Shown here piece after piece: positions 15,981-25,980 of a DNA stretch of 64,000 bases. Location of the stretch: NCBI GenBank assembly GCA_017794825.1, contig CP051237.1, positions 2,294,001 through 2,358,000 on the forward strand. Reading direction: 5' to 3'. A program made the translations under genes and the position numbers. Positions within the stretch are counted from its first letter, which is position 1, and each line of letters begins with the position of its first letter. The stretch comes from Pararhizobium sp. (GTDB taxonomy: Bacteria > Pseudomonadota > Alphaproteobacteria > Rhizobiales > Rhizobiaceae). The notes under the pieces are model-generated. The model saw nothing but the letters and a program-made list of their open reading frames with translations. It was not told the DNA's origin and searched no databases.

Positions 15981-17843
15981 ATGGTGACGGTTCGTTCTTT
16001 ATACAGACGCAGCCCCGCAATCCTCGCCGGCATGATGGCCGGTCTCGCCATCCTGAATCTTGTCCCTGCGGCGGCGTCGGCCGACGACATGCAGTGGCGT
16101 CATGCGTCGTCGCTCATCGGAACCCCGAAATATCCGGCTGATTTCCAGCGTTTCGACTACGTCAATCCGGACGCGCCGAAGGGCGGCGAGGTCCGGGTGT
16201 CGGCGAATGACACGTTCGACACGCTGAACCCGCTTCTCGCCAAGGGCGACCTCGCCGAAGGCCTCGGCCTCGTCTTCGAGACGCTGATGACCTCGTCCAT
16301 GGACGAGATCAACTCGGAATACGGGCTGCTTGCGGAGGCGGTCAGCTTTCCCGACGACTATTCCTCGGCGACCTATCGCCTGCGGGAAGGCGCGCGCTGG
16401 CACGACGGAACGCCAGTGACGCCCGAGGACGTGATCTGGAGCTTCGAAAATGTCGTCGAACTCGATCCCCAACGGCATTTCTACTACCAGCACGTCGTCG
16501 GCGCCGAGAAGACCGGCGAGCGGGAGGTGACCTTCACCTTCAACGAAAAGAACAACCGCGAGCTGCCGCAGATCATCGGCCAGCTTCTTATTCTGCCGAA
16601 ACACTGGTGGGAAGGAACGAACGACAAGGGCGAGCAGCGCTCCATCGAACGCACCACCCTCGAAATTCCGATGGGATCGGGACCTTACAGGATCACCAGC
16701 CTGTCGCCGGGATCCACGGTGGTCTTCGAACGGGTCGAGGACTATTGGGGCAAGGATCTGCCGGTCAATGCAGGCAGCAACAATTTCGACAGGATCCAGT
16801 ACGAATATTTCACCAGCAGGGATTCCGAATTCCAGGCCTTCAAGGCCGGAAAGGTCGATTTCTGGCTGGAGAACAGGGCGCAGCGCTGGGCCAATGGTTA
16901 CGATTTCCCGGCGGTCGAGGACGGACGGATCGTGCGGGACATGTTCGAGAACCCCTACCGGTCCTCGGGCGTCATGGTCGGATTCATTCCCAACCTTCGG
17001 CGCGACAAGTTCAAGGACCCGCGCGTGCGCGAGGCGCTCGCCCAGGTCTTCGATTTCGAGGAGCTCAACCGCACCCAGTTCTTCGGTCAGTACGAGCGCA
17101 TCGGAAGCTTCTTCTACGGAAGCGAGCTTGCGTCCAGCGGCCTTCCGCAGGGAAAGGAGCTGGAAATTCTCGAATCGGTGCGCGACCTTGTTCCCGAAGA
17201 GGTCTTTACCGAGGAATACAAGAACCCGGTCGGCGGTGATCGCGCCAACCAGCGCAACAATCTGCGCGAAGCCATTCGCCTTTTCGGCGAAGCCGGCTAT
17301 GAAATCCGCGACGGCAGGATGATCAATACGGAAACCGGAGAGCCCTTCGGTTTCGAGATCCTGCTCAACGGTCCGATTATTGAGAGCGTGGCCCAGGCCT
17401 ATGCCCAGAACCTGAAGCGGATCGGCGTCGAGGCGACAGTGCGCTCCGTCGATCCGGCGCAATACACCAACCGGGAGCGCAGCCGCGACTTCGACGTGAT
17501 CTACAGCGGATGGGGCCAGTCCCTGTCGCCCGGCAACGAGCAGATGGAATTTTGGGGCTCGGCTTCTGCGAACCGGGAAGGTTCGGCGAACTATGCCGGC
17601 ATTTCAGATCCGGGCGTCGACGCGCTGATCAACAAAATCGTCTTCGCCGAAGACCGTGATACGCTGGTCGCGGCGACCAAGGCGCTCGACCGGGTGCTGC
17701 TGGCCGGCCATTATGTCGTTCCGTCCTACACCTTGAGGAAGGCGCGCCTGGCCTATTGGAGTTTCCTCGCCTATCCCCAACCGCTGCCGACCTATTCCCT
17801 CGGCTTTCCCTCGATCTGGTGGTCGAAGAGGGCGGCGGACTGA
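15981..17843 (+). CDS. Peptide ABC transporter substrate-binding protein, YejA/YepA type (first copy)
   Basis: A 620-residue periplasmic binding protein of the family 5 (DppA/OppA-like) extracellular solute binders. A Sec signal peptide (core AGMMAGLAILNLVPAAAS) should be cut near residue 37. The mature start YPADFQRFDYVNPDAPKGGEV is the hallmark of the YejA branch, with WHDGTPVTPEDVIWSFENV (family 5 signature) near residue 155. In other bacteria YejABEF imports microcin C and peptides, and in Agrobacterium a YejBEF system with the binding protein YepA has been reported to import cell-wall peptides. GGAG precedes the ATG at 15981; a GTG one codon later is possible. It is the first gene of a five-gene operon. 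Confidence 0.92.
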   Translation: MVTVRSLYRRSPAILAGMMAGLAILNLVPAAASADDMQWRHASSLIGTPKYPADFQRFDYVNPDAPKGGEVRVSANDTFDTLNPLLAKGDLAEGLGLVFETLMTSSMDEINSEYGLLAEAVSFPDDYSSATYRLREGARWHDGTPVTPEDVIWSFENVVELDPQRHFYYQHVVGAEKTGEREVTFTFNEKNNRELPQIIGQLLILPKHWWEGTNDKGEQRSIERTTLEIPMGSGPYRITSLSPGSTVVFERVEDYWGKDLPVNAGSNNFDRIQYEYFTSRDSEFQAFKAGKVDFWLENRAQRWANGYDFPAVEDGRIVRDMFENPYRSSGVMVGFIPNLRRDKFKDPRVREALAQVFDFEELNRTQFFGQYERIGSFFYGSELASSGLPQGKELEILESVRDLVPEEVFTEEYKNPVGGDRANQRNNLREAIRLFGEAGYEIRDGRMINTETGEPFGFEILLNGPIIESVAQAYAQNLKRIGVEATVRSVDPAQYTNRERSRDFDVIYSGWGQSLSPGNEQMEFWGSASANREGSANYAGISDPGVDALINKIVFAEDRDTLVAATKALDRVLLAGHYVVPSYTLRKARLAYWSFLAYPQPLPTYSLGFPSIWWSKRAAD

Positions 17844-19708
17844 TGGCGGCTCTGGACCGTCGAACTTTCCTTCTGGCCTCCGGTCTCGGCGCGGCCGCCC
17901 TGCTGACGCCGGCGCGTCTTGCCTTCGCGCAGGTTGCGAGCAACACGCGCCTGCACGGTATTTCGGCTTTCGGAGACCTGAAATATCCGGCCGATTTCAC
18001 CCATTTCGACTATGTCGACCCGCAAGCGCCGAAAGGCGGCATGTTCAATTTCCAGCCGCCGAACTGGCAGTACAACCAGAACGTCCAGACATTCAACACG
18101 CTCAACAGCTTCATTCTGCGCGGGGATGCGCCGCCGCGCATGGAGTTGTGCTTCGACAGCCTTATGGTCCGGGCGCTCGATGAACCCGACGCCGAGTACT
18201 GCCACCTGGCGGAATGGGTAGAGGTCTCCGAAGATCGCAACATCTGGCGATTCGGATTGCGACCGGAAGCCAGGTTTCATGACGGCTCCACGGTGACCGC
18301 GGCAGATGCGGCCTACAGTTACAACCTGCTGAAGGAAGAAGGTCATCCAAATATCGTCATCACGCTAAGGGAGATGACCGAGGCGGTCGCCATTGACGAG
18401 CGCACATTGGAGCTGCGTTTCAGCGGCGACCAGTCGGCGAACGCGATCCTCGCCGCCGTCGAGACGCCGGTGCTGTCGCAGGCCTATTATTCAGAGCATC
18501 CCTTCGATTCCAGCAATCTCGACATCCCGCTCTCATCCGGCGCCTACCGGCCGACGCGCGTGGACGCCGGCCGGTTCATCGAATATGGCCGGGTCGAAGA
18601 CTACTGGGGCAAGGATCTGCCGACTGTCAGGGGCCAGAACAATTTCGACACCTTGCGCATCGAGTTCTTCGCCGACCGGCAGGCCGGTTTCGAGCAGTTC
18701 AAGAAAGGCGAGATCCAGTTCCGCGAGGAGTTCACCTCGAAGAGCTGGGCGACCGAGTACAATTTTCCGGCCATCGCACAGGGCCGTGTGATCAAGACAA
18801 CCTTTCCCGCCGAGCGCCGTCCGATGATGCAGGCCTGGCCCGTCAACCAGCGCCGCGCGCGCTTTGCCGACTGGCGCGTGAGGCAGGCGATCAATCTCTG
18901 CTTCGACTTCAGATGGACCAACGACAAGATCTTCTACAACGCCTATGAGCGCTCGCAATCCCTGTTCGAAAAATCCGAATTCGTTGCGACCGGCGCGCCA
19001 TCCGAAGAAGAGCTCGCAATTCTGGAGCCAATGAGGGACAGGCTGCCGGAAGCCGTCTTTGGCGAAGCCGTGACGCAGCCTGTCTCGGACGGATCCGGTC
19101 GCGACCGCGCCCTGTTGCGAGAGGCTGTGAACCTTCTCGACGAAGCGGGCTGGACGCGCGACGGGCAGGCGCTGAAGAAGGACGGCGAGACCCTGTCGGT
19201 GGAAATCCTGATCCGGTCACCCATCTTCGAACGGGTTTTGTCCGGCCTGGTGGAAAACATGCGCCGGGTTGGCATCGAAACGACGATCCGGCTGGTAGAT
19301 CCGGTGCAGTTCCAGTCGCGGCTCGATACGTTCGATTTCGACATGGTTGGCGTCGCGATGTCCATGAGCGCCACGCCGACCCGTGAAAGTCTGCAGTCGA
19401 TGTTTTCGGATTCCTATGCGACCGTCGAGGGATCGAACAACTATCCCGGAGCGCAAAGCGGCGTCTATGACGATCTGCTTGCCCATGTCGGCAAAGCCGA
19501 AAGCCGCGAGGCGCTGGTGACGGCGATGCGCGCGCTCGATCGTGTCGAAAGAGCGCGGCTCGACTGGATTCCGAACTGGTATTCGGCGGAGCACAAGGTT
19601 GCATTCTGGGACATGTTCGGATTCCCTGATACAAAGCCGGACTACGGGTGGCCTGTCGAATCACTGTGGTGGTTCGACGAAGACAAGGCGCGTGCGATCG
19701 GCAGATGA
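17843..19708 (+). CDS. Peptide ABC transporter substrate-binding protein, YejA/YepA type (second copy)
   Basis: A second, 621-residue family 5 binding protein, clearly a paralogue of the preceding gene: both have ISAFGDLKYPADF-like mature starts and a WGKDLP motif in the middle. Its export signal is different, with twin arginines in DRRTFLLASGLGAAALL, so it may use the Tat pathway or a Tat-like Sec signal. RFHDGSTVTAADAAYSYNLL is the family 5 signature. The ATG overlaps the TGA of the first copy by one base, which shows translational coupling. The longer frame from 17756 is out of place inside the first gene. The two receptors probably give the one YejBEF translocator a wider peptide range; which is the YejA and which the YepA counterpart I cannot tell. 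Confidence 0.92.
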   Translation: MAALDRRTFLLASGLGAAALLTPARLAFAQVASNTRLHGISAFGDLKYPADFTHFDYVDPQAPKGGMFNFQPPNWQYNQNVQTFNTLNSFILRGDAPPRMELCFDSLMVRALDEPDAEYCHLAEWVEVSEDRNIWRFGLRPEARFHDGSTVTAADAAYSYNLLKEEGHPNIVITLREMTEAVAIDERTLELRFSGDQSANAILAAVETPVLSQAYYSEHPFDSSNLDIPLSSGAYRPTRVDAGRFIEYGRVEDYWGKDLPTVRGQNNFDTLRIEFFADRQAGFEQFKKGEIQFREEFTSKSWATEYNFPAIAQGRVIKTTFPAERRPMMQAWPVNQRRARFADWRVRQAINLCFDFRWTNDKIFYNAYERSQSLFEKSEFVATGAPSEEELAILEPMRDRLPEAVFGEAVTQPVSDGSGRDRALLREAVNLLDEAGWTRDGQALKKDGETLSVEILIRSPIFERVLSGLVENMRRVGIETTIRLVDPVQFQSRLDTFDFDMVGVAMSMSATPTRESLQSMFSDSYATVEGSNNYPGAQSGVYDDLLAHVGKAESREALVTAMRALDRVERARLDWIPNWYSAEHKVAFWDMFGFPDTKPDYGWPVESLWWFDEDKARAIGR

Positions 19709-19775
19709 GGCCAGAGCGGAACGGGAACAGATTGAATCGAATGACGGCATTCGCAACCGGCAAGGATAAGCGCTG

Positions 19776-20870
19776 ATGGGCGCCTATATCGTTCGACGGC
19801 TGCTTCTGATCATTCCGACGATGATCGGAATCATGGCCCTTTCCTTCCTCGTCGTGCAATTCGCGCCCGGCGGACCTGTGGAGCAGATCCTCGCGGACCT
19901 TTCCGGCCAGGGCAACTCGGCCACCGAGAGAATTTCCGGCGGAGGCGATTTCCAGAACCAGCCGGGCGGTGGAGGCGACGCATCGTCCACCTATCGAGGC
20001 GCGCAGGGCCTCGACCCGGACTTCATCAAAAAGCTCGAGAAACAGTTCGGCTTCGACAAGCCGCCCACGGAACGCTTCTTCAAGATGATGTGGGATTTCA
20101 TGCGGTTCGATTTCGGAGAGAGCTTCTTTCGCGACATTTCGGTCATAGACCTGATCAAGGAGAAGCTGCCGGTTTCCATCTCGCTGGGCATATGGATCCT
20201 GCTGCTGTCGTACATCATCTCCGTTCCGCTGGGGATCAAGAAGGCCGTGACGGACGGGTCGCGGTTCGACATATGGACGTCCGGCGTGATCATCATCGCC
20301 TACGCCATCCCCGGCTTCCTGTTCGGGATCCTTCTGATCGTGCTGTTCGCCGGCGGTTCGTTCTTTGACATATTTCCGCTGCGCGGACTGGTGTCGGAGA
20401 ATTTTTCGGACCTGCCGTGGTGGAAAAAGATCCTCGATTATTTCTGGCATCTGACATTGCCGCTACTTGCGCTTTCGCTGGCCGCCTTCGCGACGACCAC
20501 GCTGCTGACCAAGAATTCCTTCATCGACGAAATCAGGAAACAGTATGTCACGACGGCGCGCGCCAAGGGATTGACCGAAAATCAGGTTCTCTACGGCCAC
20601 GTCTTCCGCAACGCCATGCTGATCGTGATCGCCGGCTTTCCGGCCGCGTTCATCTCCTCCTTCTTTTCCGGATCACTGCTGATCGAAACCATATTCAACC
20701 TCGATGGCCTCGGGCTGCTCGGCTACAAGTCGGTGATCAACCGCGACTATCCCGTTGTCTTCGCGACACTGTTCATCTTCTCGCTGATGGGGCTGGTGGT
20801 GGGCCTGGTCTCCGACCTGATCTACACCTGGATCGATCCGCGGATCGATTTCGAGCGGCGGGACGTCTGA
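19776..20870 (+). CDS. yejB: Peptide ABC transporter permease, YejB type
   Basis: An inner-membrane permease of the DppB/OppB class with 364 residues. The N-terminal helix [25 protein letters not shown] is followed by a long periplasmic insert rich in Gly and Gln (residues about 50-75), as in YejB proteins; ordinary DppB lacks it. The cytoplasmic coupling loop is seen at [26 protein letters not shown] (the EAA-type motif that docks on the ATPase). [20 protein letters not shown] is also typical. It is 67 bases after the second binding-protein gene and one base before the next permease, so it is part of the same operon. Confidence 0.95.
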   Translation: MGAYIVRRLLLIIPTMIGIMALSFLVVQFAPGGPVEQILADLSGQGNSATERISGGGDFQNQPGGGGDASSTYRGAQGLDPDFIKKLEKQFGFDKPPTERFFKMMWDFMRFDFGESFFRDISVIDLIKEKLPVSISLGIWILLLSYIISVPLGIKKAVTDGSRFDIWTSGVIIIAYAIPGFLFGILLIVLFAGGSFFDIFPLRGLVSENFSDLPWWKKILDYFWHLTLPLLALSLAAFATTTLLTKNSFIDEIRKQYVTTARAKGLTENQVLYGHVFRNAMLIVIAGFPAAFISSFFSGSLLIETIFNLDGLGLLGYKSVINRDYPVVFATLFIFSLMGLVVGLVSDLIYTWIDPRIDFERRDV

Positions 20871-20871
20871 C

Positions 20872-22014
20872 ATGGAGCAGACGGTCGACAAAACCAGGGC
20901 GCTCGATGGTCCTCCGAAGGGGTTCTTCTCGCCGACCACGAAACGCAGATGGCAGAATTTCCGCTCCAATCGGCGCGGTTACTGGTCGCTTTGGATCTTC
21001 CTGATTTTGTTCGTGCTCAGCCTGTTCGCGGAACTGATCGCCAACGACAAGCCGCTGCTCGCCTGGTACAAGGGCGAACTTCTGGTTCCGGTCCTCGTGG
21101 ACTATCCGGAAGAGAAGTTCGGCGGCTTCTACGCCGTGACCGCCTATCGCGATCCGATGATCAATCAGGAAATAACGGACAATGGCTGGATCCTGTGGCC
21201 GCCGATCCGCTATTCCTATCTCACCCGCAATTCCGAAGTGCCGCATTCGGCGCCCACCCCGCCCTTCTGGCTGATGGACAAGGAACAGCGCTGTTCAGCC
21301 TATCTGGAGGGCGCGGACGATCCGGATTGTACGCTTGGCAACCTCAACTGGCTGGGCACCGACGATCAGGCGCGCGACGTGCTTGCCCGCGTCATCTACG
21401 GATTCCGGATATCCGTGCTGTTCGGGCTGATCCTGACCGGGCTCTCCGCCGTAATCGGCGTCTGGCTTGGCGCGATCCAGGGCTTCTTCGGCGGATGGAT
21501 CGACCTGACGTTCCAGCGCTTCATCGAAATCTGGTCGGCCGTGCCGGTGCTCTACGTGCTGATCATCATCGCGTCCATCCTGCCGCCCGGGTTCTGGGTG
21601 CTGCTCGGCATCATGCTGCTGTTTTCCTGGGTCGCCTTCGTCAGCGTCGTGCGGGCTGAATTTCTGCGGGCGCGCAATTTCGAATATGTAAACGCGGCGC
21701 GGGCGCTGGGCGTCGGCAATGCAACGATCATCTATCGCCATCTGCTGCCCAACGCCATGGTGGCGACGCTGACCTTCCTGCCCTTCATCCTGTCGGGATC
21801 GATCGCGACGCTGACATCGCTCGACTTCCTCGGGCTCGGCCTGCCGCCGGGCTCGCCGTCGCTGGGCGAACTGATCGCGCAGGGCAAGAACAATTTGCAG
21901 TCGCCCTGGCTGGGCATCACGGCCTTCGTCATCATATCGCTGATGCTGTCTCTGCTGATCTTCATCGGCGAAGCCACGCGCGACGCCTTCGACCCGCGAA
22001 AGACATTCAGTTGA
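20872..22014 (+). CDS. yejE: Peptide ABC transporter permease, YejE type
   Basis: The partner permease, DppC/OppC class, 380 residues. After a cytoplasmic start (TKRRWQNFRSNRRGYWSLWIF) and a first helix it has a large periplasmic insert (about residues 60-165) including YPEEKFGGFY and HSAPTPPFWLMD, typical of YejE. NWLGTDDQARDVLARVIYGFR opens the permease core, and FLRARNFEYVNAARALGVGN is the ATPase-docking EAA loop. It begins one base after the yejB stop and its TGA overlaps the TTG start of yejF by three bases. Confidence 0.95.
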   Translation: MEQTVDKTRALDGPPKGFFSPTTKRRWQNFRSNRRGYWSLWIFLILFVLSLFAELIANDKPLLAWYKGELLVPVLVDYPEEKFGGFYAVTAYRDPMINQEITDNGWILWPPIRYSYLTRNSEVPHSAPTPPFWLMDKEQRCSAYLEGADDPDCTLGNLNWLGTDDQARDVLARVIYGFRISVLFGLILTGLSAVIGVWLGAIQGFFGGWIDLTFQRFIEIWSAVPVLYVLIIIASILPPGFWVLLGIMLLFSWVAFVSVVRAEFLRARNFEYVNAARALGVGNATIIYRHLLPNAMVATLTFLPFILSGSIATLTSLDFLGLGLPPGSPSLGELIAQGKNNLQSPWLGITAFVIISLMLSLLIFIGEATRDAFDPRKTFS

Positions 22015-23639
22015 CCGAACCGCTGCTCACCATACGTGATCTGTCCGTGCTCTTCCGCCAGGGCGACAACGAGACGCTCGCCGTCGATCGCGTCTCCTTC
22101 GACATCGCAAACGGGGAAACGGTTGCGCTGGTCGGCGAATCGGGCTCCGGCAAATCGGTCACGGCGCTGTCTGTCCTCAAGCTCCTGCAATATCCGGCGG
22201 CAAGCCATCCGTCGGGCGAAATCATGTTCGAGGGCAACGATCTTCTCAGCGCCGGAGAGAAGCGCCTGCGACAGGTGCGCGGCAACCAGATCGGCATGAT
22301 TTTCCAGGAGCCGATGACGTCGCTCAATCCGCTGCACACCGTGGAAAAGCAGATCGGCGAGGTTCTCAAACTGCACCAGGGCATGAGCGAAAAAGCGGCC
22401 AATGCGCGGACGCTTGAACTCCTGGAGCAGGTCGGCATACGCGATGCGGCCCAGCGTCTCGCCTCCTATCCGCACCAGCTTTCAGGTGGGCAGCGTCAGC
22501 GCGTGATGATCGCAATGGCGCTCGCCAACCGGCCGAAACTGCTGATCGCCGACGAGCCGACAACGGCTCTGGACGTAACGGTGCAGGCGCAGATCCTGGC
22601 GCTTCTCGACGATCTGAAACAGGAATACGGCATGTCGATGCTGTTCATCACGCACGATCTCGGGATCGTTCGCAAGATCAGCGACCGCGTCTGCGTGATG
22701 ACCGGGGGCCACATCGTCGAAACGGGCGCGACCGAGCAGGTGTTCAGCGCTCCGTCGCATGACTACACCAAACATCTTCTGGCCGCCGAACCGAGCGGCG
22801 CGCCGCCGGCGATGGACGATTCTGCGCCGATCGTCATCGAAGGCCGGCAGGTGAAGGTCTGGTTTCCGATCAAGAAGGGGTTGCTGCGACGGACCGTCGA
22901 TCACGTCAAGGCGGTAGACGGCATCGACCTGACCTTGCGCGCCGGCCAGACGCTCGGCATCGTTGGAGAGTCCGGATCCGGAAAGACGACGCTTGGCCTT
23001 GCGCTGACGCGCATGATCTCGTCGGAGGGACAGATCGGTTTCGTCGGCAAGGATATCGGGCGCTATTCCTTCCGCGAAATGCGGCCGCTGCGCGACCAGA
23101 TGCAGATCGTCTTCCAGGATCCGTTCGGCTCGCTCTCCCCGCGCATGTCGATCTCCGAGATCGTCGCGGAAGGCCTGCGCATCCATGAACCGGGCCTCGA
23201 TGCGGACGCCCGCGACCGCAAGGTCGTCGGCGCGCTCGAGGAAGTGGGACTGGATCCATCCACCCGGTGGCGCTATCCGCACGAGTTTTCCGGCGGCCAG
23301 CGCCAGCGCATCGCCATTGCGCGCGCCATGGTGCTCAGTCCGCGTTTCGTGATGCTGGACGAACCGACTTCGGCGCTCGACATGAGCGTGCAGGCCCAGG
23401 TGGTCGATCTGCTGCGCACGCTGCAGACCAGGCACAATCTCGCCTATCTGTTTATCAGCCACGACCTGAAGGTGGTTCGCGCGCTGGCGAACAATGTCAT
23501 CGTGATGCGCAATGGCAAGATCGTCGAACAGGGACCGTCCGATCGGATCTTCGATCATCCGCAGACCGACTACACCAAGGCGCTGATGGCCGCCGCCTTC
23601 AATCTGGAAACCGCGCCGGAAGGCGTGGTGAGCGAATAA
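22011..23639 (+). CDS. yejF: Peptide ABC transporter ATPase with two nucleotide-binding domains, YejF type
   Basis: The energising subunit of the Yej importer. Two complete ABC domains are fused in 542 residues. The first has Walker A GESGSGKS near 40, signature LSGGQRQR near 160 and Walker B LLIADEPTTALD. The second has GESGSGKTT near 323, signature FSGGQRQR and Walker B VMLDEPTSALD. Both end with D-loop and His switch (FITHD and FISHD). The start is the TTG at 22011 that overlaps the yejE stop; no other start fits the first strand. It is the last gene of the operon; the next gene starts 28 bases later and may be co-transcribed. Confidence 0.95.
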   Translation: MTEPLLTIRDLSVLFRQGDNETLAVDRVSFDIANGETVALVGESGSGKSVTALSVLKLLQYPAASHPSGEIMFEGNDLLSAGEKRLRQVRGNQIGMIFQEPMTSLNPLHTVEKQIGEVLKLHQGMSEKAANARTLELLEQVGIRDAAQRLASYPHQLSGGQRQRVMIAMALANRPKLLIADEPTTALDVTVQAQILALLDDLKQEYGMSMLFITHDLGIVRKISDRVCVMTGGHIVETGATEQVFSAPSHDYTKHLLAAEPSGAPPAMDDSAPIVIEGRQVKVWFPIKKGLLRRTVDHVKAVDGIDLTLRAGQTLGIVGESGSGKTTLGLALTRMISSEGQIGFVGKDIGRYSFREMRPLRDQMQIVFQDPFGSLSPRMSISEIVAEGLRIHEPGLDADARDRKVVGALEEVGLDPSTRWRYPHEFSGGQRQRIAIARAMVLSPRFVMLDEPTSALDMSVQAQVVDLLRTLQTRHNLAYLFISHDLKVVRALANNVIVMRNGKIVEQGPSDRIFDHPQTDYTKALMAAAFNLETAPEGVVSE

Positions 23640-23667
23640 TCCGTACGAACGACGCAAAGGGGACCGT

Positions 23668-24627
23668 GTGACGCAGACCAAGGGGGCGATATTGCTCGCC
23701 ATGAACGGCGAGATGGGGGATTCCTGGCACGCTTTTCTGAGCAGCGCGTCGAAAGACCGAAAGGTCGTTCGCGCGCCTGTCGAGCAGGGCGACCCATCCA
23801 TCGATTACGCGGTCGCATGGGCGCCGAAGCCGGGGCTGCTGGCGTCCCTGCCCAATCTCAAGGCGATCTTTTCCGTCGGCGCCGGCGTCGATCACCTGTT
23901 TCGCGATCCCAATCTCCCCGACGTGCCGATCGTGCGCGTCGTGGCCGAGGATCTGACCAACCGCATGAGCGAATATGTCGTGTGGCGCGTTCTCGACCAT
24001 CACAGGCAGGGCGACCGCTATCGACGTCAACAGACTCAGCGCCTGTGGGGCGAGGATCTGGATCAGCCGGTCGCGTCCGACGTCACGATAGGCATTCTCG
24101 GTCTCGGCGCACTCGGGCAGGACGCCGCCCGCAAGCTTCGCGTCATCGGTTTTCAGGTTGCGGGATGGTCCCGCAGCCCAAAGACCATGGATGGCGTTCG
24201 GTCTTTCGCCGGCGACAGCGGCCTCGATGATTTTCTGAAGATCAGCGACATGATCGTATGCCTGCTTCCGCTGACCGACGAGACGCGTCACATACTGGCG
24301 CTGCCGCTGTTCGAGAAGCTGAAGAAAGGCGGTCCCTACGGCGCGCCGGTCCTGATCAACGCCGGACGCGGCGGCCAGCAAATCGAGGAGGACATCGTGA
24401 AGGCTCTCGACAGGGGACTGCTGTCGGCGGCGAGCCTCGACGTCTTCAACGGCGAGCCGCTGCCGCCGGAAAGTCCGTTGTGGCTGGATCAGCGCATTTT
24501 CATCACGCCGCATGCGGCCGCCACGTCCGTGGCGAGCGCCATCGTGCCGGGAATGCTGGAACAAATGGATCGGTACGACGCCGGCGAGACCCTGAAGAAC
24601 CTGGTCGACCGAAGCAGGAACTACTGA
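23668..24627 (+). CDS. D-2-hydroxyacid dehydrogenase, glyoxylate/hydroxypyruvate reductase A-like
   Basis: A 319-residue NAD(P)H-dependent reductase of the D-2-hydroxyacid dehydrogenase family. The nucleotide-binding loop ILGLGALGQDAA lies near residue 142, followed by WSRSP, in which the arginine after the second strand suggests NADP(H). The catalytic residues are visible: Arg in INAGRGGQ, Glu in DVFNGEPLP and His in ITPHAAA. The GhrA branch reduces glyoxylate and hydroxypyruvate. The start is a GTG at 23668 with AAAGGGGA upstream. The stop overlaps that of the convergent NlpC/P60 gene by seven bases. A link to the Yej operon just upstream is positional only. Confidence 0.9.
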   Translation: MTQTKGAILLAMNGEMGDSWHAFLSSASKDRKVVRAPVEQGDPSIDYAVAWAPKPGLLASLPNLKAIFSVGAGVDHLFRDPNLPDVPIVRVVAEDLTNRMSEYVVWRVLDHHRQGDRYRRQQTQRLWGEDLDQPVASDVTIGILGLGALGQDAARKLRVIGFQVAGWSRSPKTMDGVRSFAGDSGLDDFLKISDMIVCLLPLTDETRHILALPLFEKLKKGGPYGAPVLINAGRGGQQIEEDIVKALDRGLLSAASLDVFNGEPLPPESPLWLDQRIFITPHAAATSVASAIVPGMLEQMDRYDAGETLKNLVDRSRNY

Positions 24628-25493
24628 AATTTCGGGCGACGGAAGCCGGTCGGCGGGCCGTAGAGATGCGCTATCCGTGAGACGGCGGCCGCCAGTGGCT
24701 CCACCGTGACCAACATCGTGTGACCGCTGGCATGCAGGATGGTTTCACTGTCTCGCATGATCGCGACATGACCTTTCCAGAAGACAAGATCGCCGCGGCG
24801 CAGTGCGCCGTAATCCGACCCTGGATCGACCGTGTCGCCGACGCCGGCGGCCTGCATGTCGGTGTCGCGCGGCGCGTTCAGACCCGCCATCGCCATGGCG
24901 AGCTGCACCAGGCCCGAACAGTCGAGGCCGAAGCCCGACCGTCCGCCCCAGAGATAGGGTGTCTCAAGAAATCGGCCCGCAACAGCCACGTAGTCCTTTT
25001 CCAGATGATCGACGGGGGCGACATGGCTGGCAATCACGGCGAAACCGTCATGCGTCATTGCATAGCGCGTGCCTCTGGTTTCCGCTTCGCCGTTTATTTT
25101 AAGTCGGCTACCCATTGAGAGCCGAGCTTCCACGCGATAGCGCAAATCGGCGCCGTCATAGAGAAATGTGCGCGGAACGGTAACGATATGAGTCGGTTCG
25201 GCTTGGCTGTCCGACATATTTTCAGCCTCGATATAGCCGACATAACCATCGGCGTCGCACTGGATCCACCGCCAGCCGTCCTGTTTCTCGAACACGCGGA
25301 CGGTTTCGCCGTAGAGGGATTGGGACACGCATTCCGAAGCCCGATCCGGTTTGGCGTGGATGTTGGAGACAGGGGCGACGATCGCAGCGGGCTCGCCCAT
25401 AACATAGGCGGCGGCGTCGACGACGTCGCGAAGCCGGATGTCGGCAAGATCGGCTCGAAAGGCGTTCAGGCGCCTGTCCGGAACCGCGCTCAT
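24621..25493 (-). CDS. NlpC/P60 (C40) peptidase with SH3-like domain
   Basis: A 290-residue cysteine peptidase of the NlpC/P60 family, which cleaves stem peptides of peptidoglycan or similar D-amino-acid peptides. Two bacterial SH3-like parts come first (VSNIHAKPDRASECVSQSLYGETVRV then WRWIQCDADGYVGYI). The catalytic domain follows from about residue 165: ETPYLWGGRSGFGLDCSGLV with the nucleophile Cys192, and KGHVAIM with His242. No signal peptide is seen, so it should work in the cytoplasm, which suits recycling of imported muropeptides; that role is inference. Its ATG overlaps the stop of the upstream MarR-type gene, so the two are coupled. Confidence 0.93.
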   Translation of the reverse strand: MSAVPDRRLNAFRADLADIRLRDVVDAAAYVMGEPAAIVAPVSNIHAKPDRASECVSQSLYGETVRVFEKQDGWRWIQCDADGYVGYIEAENMSDSQAEPTHIVTVPRTFLYDGADLRYRVEARLSMGSRLKINGEAETRGTRYAMTHDGFAVIASHVAPVDHLEKDYVAVAGRFLETPYLWGGRSGFGLDCSGLVQLAMAMAGLNAPRDTDMQAAGVGDTVDPGSDYGALRRGDLVFWKGHVAIMRDSETILHASGHTMLVTVEPLAAAVSRIAHLYGPPTGFRRPKFQ

Positions 25494-25840
25494 ACGCCGA
25501 GCTCCTCTCCCTCACGGACGATGATGCGCCCAAGCCGCTCTATATATTCCGACCCTTCGACAGTGCGTTGGATGACGACGTTTCGCCGGTCGGCCTTGTC
25601 TCTCGTTCGGTGCACCAGACCCATGGCGCCCATTGTGTCCAGCGCCCGGGTAATGACCGGTTTCGTGACACCCAGAAGCGCCGCCAGCCCGCGCACCGTA
25701 TGCGGCGGCGGCTCCAGATAAACATGGAGAAGGATGGTCAGTTGACGTTGCGTGAGATCAGGCCCGTCGGTGCGGACCATCGCCAACATCGCGCTGCGCC
25801 AGAGATAGAGCGCCTCGGACGCTCTCAAATGCACGGTCAT
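25490..25840 (-). CDS. MarR-type winged-helix regulator
   Basis: A 116-residue DNA-binding protein. The winged-helix region is clear: LTQRQLTILLHVYLEPPPHTVRGLAALLGVTKPVITRALDTM (helix-turn-helix with the recognition helix at TKPVITRALD), then RDKADRRNVVIQRT as the wing. This is the MarR pattern, although the dimerisation helices are short. I chose the ATG at 25840-25838 (MTVHLRASEALYLW) because relatives begin there; an upstream ATG at 25882 adds 14 residues. No start has a good ribosome site. It is translated together with the NlpC/P60 hydrolase and could control that gene or the nearby aminopeptidase. Confidence 0.8.
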   Translation of the reverse strand: MTVHLRASEALYLWRSAMLAMVRTDGPDLTQRQLTILLHVYLEPPPHTVRGLAALLGVTKPVITRALDTMGAMGLVHRTRDKADRRNVVIQRTVEGSEYIERLGRIIVREGEELGV

Positions 25841-25980
25841 GCAAACCCATCGGATACGGTAATCGTTTCGCAACCGTATCATTGCCCGACGCTTTGGTCA
25901 AAGGACTGGAGTCGCTGGTCTCGTCCGGGGCGCCCGGACGCGAAACCCGCGCTGTATCAGGTGGTGCAAATGTAAATAAT

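Noticed and set aside
15999..17462. 487-codon frame opposite the first Yej binding-protein gene
   Set aside because: Shadow of a high-GC gene; the plus-strand protein has a signal peptide and the family 5 signature.
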